Below, piece by piece: positions 44,825 through 51,329 of a DNA stretch of 64,000 nt. The notes under the pieces were generated by a model. It was given only the letters and a program-made list of their open reading frames with translations, was not told the origin of the DNA and did no database searches. A program made the translations under genes and the position numbers. Source of the stretch: Bacillota bacterium (GTDB lineage: Bacteria > Bacillota > UBA4882 > UBA8346); contig JAFABB010000001.1 in the NCBI GenBank assembly GCA_023426245.1, positions 1 to 64,000 of the forward strand, read 5' to 3'. The number at the start of each line of letters is the position of its first letter. Within the stretch, counting starts at the first letter, position 1.

Positions 44825-45025
44825 CGCGAATACCACAAACTTCAGGAAGCCTACAACGCCTGCGGCTGCACTGACGGAAAAGTATTGGCTGCCAGTATCC
44901 AACTGGACAGGCTGATTAACCGTTATCAAAAGAGGTGGTTGAGAGAGAGGATTCCGGGGTTTAAAGCGCGGTCGTTGGAGTTAAAAAATAATCCGTCTTT
45001 AAAAAAACTTAAATTTAATGGATAA
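44825..45025 (+). pseudogene. Spo0E-like aspartyl-phosphatase fragment without a start
   Basis: An in-frame stretch reads YHKLQEAYNACGCTDGKVL, then SIQLDRLINRYQK, which matches the helix-loop-helix of Spo0E-like sporulation regulators (the SxxLDxLI signature). It opens directly after a TAA stop and contains no usable start codon, so it seems to be a remnant. The tail after RYQK is long and basic. It points to a sporulating ancestry. Confidence 0.5.
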
Positions 45026-45081
45026 GAAACGAAATATAATCAAACTCGATCGCTTTCCCTCTTTTCCCTCCCTTTCGTATC

Positions 45082-45207
45082 TTTCGTGGTTGATTGTCTT
45101 TTTCTTCCTTGTCACTTAAACCTTAAACCTTTTAAACCACGAAAAACACGAAATTACACGAAATAAAATCCGATTTTCGTGCCTTTTCGCCTTTTCGTGG
45201 TTGATTA
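45082..45207. repeat. TTTCGTGG-type intergenic repeats
   Basis: TTTCGTGGTTGATT occurs at 45082-45095 and again near 45193-45206, with the complementary AAACCACGAAAA and further CACGAAA units at 45134-45165 between them. They can form hairpins downstream of the pectate lyase gene on the minus strand and may act in termination. Confidence 0.5.
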
Positions 45208-45265
45208 CTTTTTGCTTTCACCTTTCTTCCGAAGTTTATCCCAAGCACCAGCGAAAAATATTACC

Positions 45266-46804
45266 TCATGGATAGCTTGTTTTCAACCAATTGCTCTTAT
45301 CCCAGGTAAGTTTCCCGGCGCCCGCACCATTGGTGAGACTCAATTTCAATCCGGTTGGCTGATCCATTGTGTAAGTATACGGCAAGGAGGTAAAACCATT
45401 CCATGAAAAGGCGATAAGGGATGCTTGAAATGGTCCCAGCGGATTGCCGGAATCGGTACTATTGCCTTGAATCTCCATCACAGTGCCGTCAGCATTATCC
45501 ATGTGATAAATGGTGTTGGTCGCCTTAATTTTACCGGTGTATTCAGAGTCAGACGGGTCCGTCTGATTATTCCGCAAAGGATAAAGACAGTCCTGATAAA
45601 TTGAATTTTCCACCAAAACCGCACCACCCTCGGTGGAAATCGTACCGTTAAGAAATACCCCCATATGATATGTGGGATCCGTCGTGCTATTCCCATTGAT
45701 TTTAACCTGGTCCGCCGCCGACATTGCGGCTACCCTGGTATCGCGCAGCCGTTTCGCCGCCAGTCCAACAGTATCGTCGGCATAACAATTATAGACATGG
45801 ACATTTCCGGCCCTTAATCGGACGGGATTACGATCCCAGACATTTTGATACCACTCATGGTTGAATGTAATCGAAAATGAGGCATTGTCGGAATCCAATG
45901 AAGTTGACCCGGCCAGATGCGTTTTATCATGTCCTTGATTGATGGTAACCAGGTCATTGATACTAAAACCGCGGGTCCTTAACCAATAATACATGGGGTA
46001 CGAAGAAGAGTTTTGTTCCAAATAATTGAACTGCTGCCGGACCCAACTGTTGCTGTTCGTCCCACCGTCGTCTCCGGTAACTTTATTCCATGAAAAAGTA
46101 ATATTATAGCATCCGGCTTTGAGATCGGCGATACCGTCATAAGCTTTGGTGAAAGTGCAATGGTCAATCCATATATTATAGGCAGCACCGCCGTTTCCCA
46201 GCGTTATAAAATCCCAGTCATTTTTGTCATAATCCCCCTTGGAGGCTTCATCCCACTCCCATAATTCATCAAACTTCAAATTGCGGACGATGATATTGTT
46301 GGTGCTTTTGATATTGAGAGTGCAGTGGCGAATCGTTGCGCCGTTGGCTGAAAAAATAGTAAGTCCGCCGCTCTTGGCTTTGATATCAATCTTGCTTACA
46401 CCGGTTTGGAGTAAAACCGGATGCAGCTTTGGAGCGGCATGGGCAGACATCAGACTACTCCCGGAGGTTGATGAAGTAACGGAAGTACCCACCTCAGTAT
46501 AGCCAAGGTTGAGATCATTCATGATCTCAATCACCTTAACCGGAGCCGTATAAGTTCCATAGGCCTTATTTTTATAGTTAGAATACAGGGCATCAAGAAA
46601 TTGTTGGGCCGTAGTTACTTGGGCATAACCGGGATCGGTTACGGCCAGTACTCCCCCTCCGGTGGTGGCTTTAGCAAAACCGGTCAGATTATAAGTGCTT
46701 AACGAATCCGCAAAAACAACGGTTTGCTCCGTTGCCCATGACATTGCAAGAATCAGAGCCACAGAAAAAATTATCGCATATAAACTTTTGACCTTTTTAC
46801 TCAT
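45266..46804 (-). CDS. pectate lyase, polysaccharide lyase family 1 type
   Basis: Secreted enzyme that cleaves polygalacturonate by beta-elimination, 512 aa. The signal peptide covers about residues 1-32. The parallel beta-helix has the family motifs WIDHCTFTKAYDGIADLKAG and, further on, WDRNPVRLRAGNVHVYNCY with the catalytic arginine region. The C-terminal 40 residues are an extension of unknown use. AAAGGAGG precedes the ATG, and a clear promoter lies about 145 bp upstream. It is the only extracellular polysaccharide-degrading enzyme in the window and is apparently a single-gene unit. Confidence 0.93.
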   Translation of the reverse strand: MSKKVKSLYAIIFSVALILAMSWATEQTVVFADSLSTYNLTGFAKATTGGGVLAVTDPGYAQVTTAQQFLDALYSNYKNKAYGTYTAPVKVIEIMNDLNLGYTEVGTSVTSSTSGSSLMSAHAAPKLHPVLLQTGVSKIDIKAKSGGLTIFSANGATIRHCTLNIKSTNNIIVRNLKFDELWEWDEASKGDYDKNDWDFITLGNGGAAYNIWIDHCTFTKAYDGIADLKAGCYNITFSWNKVTGDDGGTNSNSWVRQQFNYLEQNSSSYPMYYWLRTRGFSINDLVTINQGHDKTHLAGSTSLDSDNASFSITFNHEWYQNVWDRNPVRLRAGNVHVYNCYADDTVGLAAKRLRDTRVAAMSAADQVKINGNSTTDPTYHMGVFLNGTISTEGGAVLVENSIYQDCLYPLRNNQTDPSDSEYTGKIKATNTIYHMDNADGTVMEIQGNSTDSGNPLGPFQASLIAFSWNGFTSLPYTYTMDQPTGLKLSLTNGAGAGKLTWDKSNWLKTSYP

Positions 46805-46948
46805 GAAATGACACCCTCCTTTTCAATATTTCAATAAAAAACGAAAACATTGTGCTATTTTGGCCTCATCCCCTTATAAAACCGACTATAAGCTTAACCG
46901 AAAACCATGAATAAAAATAAATTTAGTACTAATTCTAATATTAATATA

Positions 46949-46977
46949 ATTTTAATATCATTGTAATCTTTCGTCAA
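46949..46977 (-). promoter_or_regulatory. promoter of pectate lyase gene
   Basis: On the minus strand TTGACG (46972-46977) and TAAAAT (46949-46954) are 17 bases apart. The rest of 46805-47208 shows only AT-rich DNA and a T-rich stretch near 47042-47050 that could end the upstream transcript. Confidence 0.65.
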
Positions 46978-47208
46978 TATAAATAATCAATTTTTCCTTA
47001 ATTGTAAATAATTAGTTGCTATTGGTGCTGAACTACCTTGCCCATGCCAAAAAAATAAAAAGCCCAACCACCCAAACCAGGCAGTAGGACTTATCGGATA
47101 CCCAATGATTCAACACGGATAACCCGAAAAATGATTCTCGGAATATTAGCCAAGGCAGATATTCTCCCTTCGATCCGGTTCCTAAAGAAGTACGTCGGGT
47201 TTCCCCTT

Positions 47209-48162
47209 TCAACTCCCGGAGATACATGCCGAACAACCTTGGCAGCCGTTCCGTGACAACGGAATCTGGGTAATGGAAAAACTATATTGGGTAATATCAT
47301 ACCAGGGGCTCTCCATACCGCCGAAACGGACTTGCCCCCCGTTGAACTCGATCTTTAAGGGTACGGTGTCCATCTTTTCCTCATCAAACAAACTCGGTTT
47401 TAAACCGGGCTGATAAATAAACCGGCGGTGGTTTCCGCTCACGGTGATCCGGCAGGCGGAAGTCATCAACCCGCATACTGCTCCCTCTGCCGTAAAGCTC
47501 AGCGAATTGGTGTCGCCATGAATCCCAACGGCATCTAGATTAAAGGCCTCGATTTCCCCGACCGGCGTCGGCACCGGAGTGGGTTTGGCCGGTTCCAGCG
47601 TTTTGAGCCGCCCGTCCGGATAGAGCGAAAACCCAATCCGGGTCTCGATAGGACCAACCGGTGAGTTCAGCATGACCTTGTCCTGTGTCCAAAAAGTGAG
47701 ACTTTTCACGGCTCCATTCTGATAAAACTGGATTCCGATAATTTTCCGCTTAAAATCCCCGAAAGGGAAATAAAAATCGAATTCCGGAGCCAACTGGTAT
47801 TCTTCCCCCTCGCTCCAAAAGCCGGAGATTTTCCCGTTCAGGGGAAAAAGCCGCTTCACTCCGCCGTTTGGATGAAAAGTCACCAGTTCGGCCGGAAAAA
47901 TCCCTGCCGATGTCTCTATGGGTACTGCCTTTTGCAGAGAGATACTTTTCAAATGGCCATCCGGGTAAAATGACAAGGACTTGACATATTTACGCCGGAC
48001 CCCGTCGTTTTGGTACTGGGGAATCAATGCGCCGAAAGGAGTCTTCAGAAGATTTGCTTTACTTAGGACGCATTCTTTAAGGTTTCCGGCGGGATACAGT
48101 TCAAACGAAGTTATTCCCTGCAAACTTCCATACAATGTTTCCGCACTCTCCATCACCATCAC
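47209..48162 (-). CDS. protein of MORN-like repeats with C-terminal CxxCxxC
   Basis: I do not recognise a named family. The 317-aa protein consists of about six repeats of roughly 30-45 residues, each with a core such as FYPDGHLKSISL, FHPNGGVKRLF, FYQNGAVKSLTF or LYPDGRLKTLE. This resembles MORN or YwqK-type beta-hairpin repeats. The C-terminus is NGCQGCSACISGS, three cysteines spaced as in a metal or cluster site. There is no signal peptide. The start region GTG-ATG-GTG-ATG offers several possible starts. It is 124 bp downstream of the decayed molybdate transporter on the same strand, so a metal-related role is possible but unproved. Confidence 0.75.
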   Translation of the reverse strand: MMVMESAETLYGSLQGITSFELYPAGNLKECVLSKANLLKTPFGALIPQYQNDGVRRKYVKSLSFYPDGHLKSISLQKAVPIETSAGIFPAELVTFHPNGGVKRLFPLNGKISGFWSEGEEYQLAPEFDFYFPFGDFKRKIIGIQFYQNGAVKSLTFWTQDKVMLNSPVGPIETRIGFSLYPDGRLKTLEPAKPTPVPTPVGEIEAFNLDAVGIHGDTNSLSFTAEGAVCGLMTSACRITVSGNHRRFIYQPGLKPSLFDEEKMDTVPLKIEFNGGQVRFGGMESPWYDITQYSFSITQIPLSRNGCQGCSACISGS

Positions 48163-48286
48163 CTGCGATTATGTTATAATTCATCGAAGCGATTATTCTT
48201 CTATATTATAACACAAACATGACACAATGGTGACCGATCATGACGATTCGGCCTGATCGATTTTCAAGAAATATTTCGGCCAATTG

Positions 48287-48430
48287 TTAGGGCTTTAAAA
48301 AATCGGACACGAAACTGTTGGCAGGTCGGGTCCTGACTTCGTCCGGGGTGCCCGATTGAACGATCCGGCCATCCCGAAATATGATAATATCAGTTGCCAT
48401 TTGAAACGCTTCGCTTAAATCATGGGTAAC
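48287..48430 (-). pseudogene. C-terminal remnant of an ABC transporter ATPase
   Basis: The frame reads VTHDLSEAFQMATDIIIF, then RDGRIVQSGTPDEV and ends in FVSDFLKP before TAA. This is the H-loop histidine and the C-terminal end of an importer ATPase, as found in molybdate, sulfate or osmolyte systems. Walker and signature motifs are absent, and a stop lies just upstream in the same frame. It follows the modA remnant after 16 bp, so an internal deletion appears to have joined the two. Confidence 0.7.
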
Positions 48431-48446
48431 ATGAAACTATTAAACG

Positions 48447-48633
48447 TCATTTTAATTTCACTCCGGTTTTCTTTTCATACAAAGCCGCCAGTTCAGATGC
48501 TGGACCTTTTAAGCCGGCTCCCACATGAGCAAATAAGGTTGTCGCTTCAAAACCCAAAGATAGTGAAGTCCCCGTCACAACAATCGTCAACACCATCCAT
48601 TGACAACAATATTTTTTTGACTCCGTTCAACAT
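48447..48633 (-). pseudogene. modA: N-terminal remnant of molybdate-binding protein ModA
   Basis: An excellent ribosome site (GGAGGT, seven bases) precedes ATG 48633, 16 bp after the methyltransferase stop. The first codons (MLNGVKKILLS) begin a signal peptide whose continuation (MVLTIVVTGTSLSLG) is in the next frame from 48596, indicating a one-base change. The mature start FAHVGAGLKGPASELAALYE matches ModA/WtpA proteins. The frame stops after KTGVKLK, about 30 mature residues in. The rest of modA, any permease gene and most of the ATPase gene are missing. Confidence 0.65.
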
Positions 48634-48649
48634 GCAAACCACCTCCAGT

Positions 48650-49309
48650 TTATTGAGAATGAAAATATGAGACTCCCTGTTTAATTGCGGATTTTCTGAT
48701 AAAAATCCACAGTCCGTCATCGCCGCAATCCATCTCGTAGGAATCGATTCCGGCTTCAATCATCTTCGAAGCCAAAGATTCAACGCTCTGCCTCCAAATA
48801 TAACCGCTCAATTGACCCAATAGTTTCGGATTGTACTCTTCCAGCTTTCCCTCAACCCGGCGTTTGATGTCTTCATTCCAGAACCCCCCGCCGATACAAG
48901 CCATGCCTCCCGGAGCCAATACCCGGTATATTTCTTGAAAAGCTTTTACCCGGTTTTGCCAAAAAAAGATCGAACTCCGGCTGACTACTAAATCCATGGT
49001 GGCATCGCCCAGTGGAATTTTAACCAGACTCCCTTTGATAAGCCGAACCTGATTTTGATTCTCCAAACCACTGACTCGAAGATTGGCTGCCGCCTTGCTT
49101 AGCATATCTTTAGAACTCTCCATTAAAAATACATGCATATGGGAATTTTGAGCTATGGCGATTCCAAGCAACCCGTTACCGGCAGATATCTCCAGGCAAT
49201 TTCCGCTGTGAATTCCGGTCTTATGTTGGATTTGCTTGGCTGTATCCAAAAAGGATGAATACAAGAGAGCCCGGTTCATTTTTTGCATCTCTAAACGACT
49301 GGTTGCCAT
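48650..49309 (-). CDS. class I SAM-dependent methyltransferase
   Basis: 219-aa methyltransferase with SAM-binding motif I CLEISAGNGLLGIAIA, an acidic motif II (VFLMES), and motif IV DLVVSRSSIFFW followed by the typical VLAPGGMACIGGG. GTGAGGG precedes the ATG. It lies between modD and the modA remnant with 16-bp gaps on each side, so it belongs to a molybdate-transport operon. Its substrate is unknown. Confidence 0.88.
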   Translation of the reverse strand: MATSRLEMQKMNRALLYSSFLDTAKQIQHKTGIHSGNCLEISAGNGLLGIAIAQNSHMHVFLMESSKDMLSKAAANLRVSGLENQNQVRLIKGSLVKIPLGDATMDLVVSRSSIFFWQNRVKAFQEIYRVLAPGGMACIGGGFWNEDIKRRVEGKLEEYNPKLLGQLSGYIWRQSVESLASKMIEAGIDSYEMDCGDDGLWIFIRKSAIKQGVSYFHSQ

Positions 49310-49325
49310 ATTCCCTCACACCTTT

Positions 49326-50174
49326 TCAATAAATTTTTGATATTTTAGCCTTTATATCGGCCGGTTTACCAAAAAATACCGCTGTTGTGGCAATCCCATT
49401 GACACCGGTTTTGGCGTAAGAGGCAATATTACCCTCATTGACACCGCCAGCCGCCAAGAGAATCAACGCAGGATTGATCTTTTTCAAAGCACGAACCCAC
49501 GTCTCCAAGATAGAGGCATCCACTTTATCAAATTGAATGCCGTCCACACCGGCGCTAGCCAGTCGAATCGCTTCATCGAGGCTCTCCACTTCGACAATAA
49601 TTTTCTTCTCGCAGGCTCTTGCTTTAAGTTCCGGAATTTTGGTTACCAAGGCTTCAAAACCGTCCAAAAAAACCCGGTGTTGCTCAAAGATCAAAACCGT
49701 TTCCGATAGTCCCAAACGGTGCGGCAAAGCCCCTCCGGCTAAAATCGCCTTGATCGCCAGTTCCTTCGCGCCCGGAAAGTTCTTCCGGGTAGCGACGATT
49801 TCCAGATTGGGGTTGATGCTCTTGGCGGCTTTTACCAGACGATACGTCCGGGTAGCAATTGCCGAAGCGCATTCCAAAATATTGAGGGCTACTTTCCAGC
49901 CCTGATGAAGAGCACCGGCAGTTCCTTCGGCGGCCAGCAGCAACTCACCGGGTTTGACAAAGCTTCCGGATGGTAGTACCGTTTTTATAGTGGCGCCCAA
50001 CTTCGTAAAAATACGGACGGCTTCTTCCGTTCCGCAAAGCACGGTTTCTTCGCGGCTAAAATATTGGATTTTACCGGGACACTGGCCAATCTCCAACAAC
50101 CAACTTGTTAAGTCTCCATAAGGGACATCTTCCTTCATCCAACACTCGATGGTTTCATCCGCAATATAAACCAA
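49326..50174 (-). CDS. modD: molybdenum utilisation protein ModD (nicotinate-nucleotide pyrophosphorylase fold)
   Basis: 282-aa protein of the NadC-like ModD family. It begins DETIECWMKEDVPYGDLTSWLL and contains RTYRLVKAAK, ATRKNFPGAKELAIKAILAGG and the C-terminal barrel segment VDGIQFDKVDA and AAGGVNEGNI. ModD proteins are known from molybdate-transport operons, though their reaction is not settled. The start is TTG with AAAGGAGAG upstream. It overlaps the end of the small frame at 50155-50394. NadC of NAD synthesis is the alternative, but the ModD-like N-terminus and the context argue against it. Confidence 0.9.
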   Translation of the reverse strand: MVYIADETIECWMKEDVPYGDLTSWLLEIGQCPGKIQYFSREETVLCGTEEAVRIFTKLGATIKTVLPSGSFVKPGELLLAAEGTAGALHQGWKVALNILECASAIATRTYRLVKAAKSINPNLEIVATRKNFPGAKELAIKAILAGGALPHRLGLSETVLIFEQHRVFLDGFEALVTKIPELKARACEKKIIVEVESLDEAIRLASAGVDGIQFDKVDASILETWVRALKKINPALILLAAGGVNEGNIASYAKTGVNGIATTAVFFGKPADIKAKISKIY

Positions 50175-50394
50175 CCCAATCTCTCCTTTTTAAGTTCATC
50201 GGTTCGCTGTTCCTGGAAATTGGACAATTTACAGCCGCAAAACAAATAAAACTCTTTCGCGTTGCCCAATGTTCTGCCATACCTTCCCTATAAATCTGTT
50301 TCAATGGACATACCACGTACCCCAGCATATTGAGGTGCCCTTGGGGTGGCTCTTCCGTATGTAATATCCGCTCTCGGACGTTTCGAATATCCAT
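50155..50394 (-). pseudogene. short frame upstream of modD, possibly a broken gene
   Basis: A GAGGGG site precedes ATG 50394 by eight bases. The first ~45 residues (EEPPQGHLNMLGYVVCPLKQIYREGM) look protein-like. After about residue 47 the other frame (AKEFYLFCGCKLS) looks more natural than the one used, which suggests a frameshift and truncation of a larger gene. It ends inside the modD start, so translation coupling to modD remains possible. I cannot name the family. Confidence 0.35.
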
Positions 50395-50562
50395 TGACGT
50401 ATCCCCTCAATCTCGATTTAAGTTTAAATACGTCATATATATGTCATATTTTTATTAACACGGACTAACATCGGCTAACAAAAGTAAACTATAATGATAT
50501 TATATTGGATATTTGCAAAAAATCAAGTATACTTTTACATACACATAACATCTGTATGACAC

Positions 50563-50671
50563 AGAAACTGCCTAAACAGTCACCTCATTGATGAAGATAT
50601 GCGCCGCGAAATCATGGGTATCCGGCATTTCCATATCTTTTCAAATTGAAAGTAATCTTTAGACAGTTTCT
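50563..50671. repeat. long inverted repeat element
   Basis: Arms AGAAACTGCCTAAA and TTTAGACAGTTTCT (one mismatch) enclose about 80 bases that pair in part (GATATGCGCCG with CGGCATTTCCATAT). It lies between the modD group and the N-domain gene. It may be a small non-autonomous element or the terminator of the gene at 50697. The rest of 50395-50696 is AT-rich and without a gene. Confidence 0.5.
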
Positions 50672-50696
50672 TTATGAAAGTCTTTCCTTATTACGA

Positions 50697-51329
50697 TTAG
50701 TTTAGGCCTACCATACCAACCAAGGTAAAATTGGCCGAACAAAAAATGTTTTGAAATTCGATGGTTGATTTCTCAATATCTTTATAGGCCAGCGCAATGA
50801 CTTGCGAATGCTCCGCCGCCATTTTCTCGTACAACCCGGTGATTCGCTTGAACCTACTTGCAGATATCCCTTCCCGCTTTCCCTTAAGCAGCATTTTATC
50901 ACATTGATCCAGGATTCTTTCCGGCTCGTCCTGGAGAATTACCCGGTAATTGCCATTGAGCTTGATAACGGCCGAAGTAATCCAGGGCCTGGTTTTCAAG
51001 CGGTAGAGAGTGAATTTGGGAACGATGGTCTCAAATAACTTCTTATGAAACCCTTTCCGAGCCGCAAAATCCAATAATAAATTTCCGGCAGCCCCCTCTT
51101 CTTTTCTCTCTCTGGTGGTTCGATCATTACAAAAAACCAGTATTTGCATAAAAACAGCCATGCTTCCATCATTCTCGTGAAATAGAGGAGCTTCTATCAA
51201 TTTATCGTTCATGTAAACTTGATGAATGATGCTGGGTCGAAAGTTTTCTTTCCATGGCGCAACCAAATTTTCTTCCTTATCGGATCCGTCCTTTCCCTTT
51301 GGCATTTCACGGTTGATAATCAAATTCAT
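50697..51329 (-). CDS. stand-alone P-type ATPase N-domain-like protein
   Basis: A 210-aa soluble protein whose second half follows the nucleotide-binding domain of cation P-type ATPases: a basic RPWITSAVIKLNGNYRVIL strand, EPERILDQCDKMLLKGK in place of KGAPELLLERC, then YEKMAAEHSQVIALAYKDIE and a closing FTLVGMVGLN that matches FVGLAGMMDP of the full pump. It has no membrane helices, no DKTG and no P-domain. The KGAPE nucleotide motif is degenerate (QDEPE). AAGGAGGG precedes its ATG, which overlaps the stop of the pump gene by four bases, so the two are translationally coupled. It could regulate the pump or be a truncated relative. Confidence 0.7.
   Translation of the reverse strand: MNLIINREMPKGKDGSDKEENLVAPWKENFRPSIIHQVYMNDKLIEAPLFHENDGSMAVFMQILVFCNDRTTRERKEEGAAGNLLLDFAARKGFHKKLFETIVPKFTLYRLKTRPWITSAVIKLNGNYRVILQDEPERILDQCDKMLLKGKREGISASRFKRITGLYEKMAAEHSQVIALAYKDIEKSTIEFQNIFCSANFTLVGMVGLN

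Noticed and set aside
45076..45210. CRISPR array
   Set aside because: The TTTCGTGG units are few, irregularly spaced and in both orientations, with no regular spacers or cas genes.
49326..50174. NadC of NAD synthesis
   Set aside because: The fold is shared, but the N-terminus and the molybdate context fit ModD, and no nadA or nadB is adjacent.
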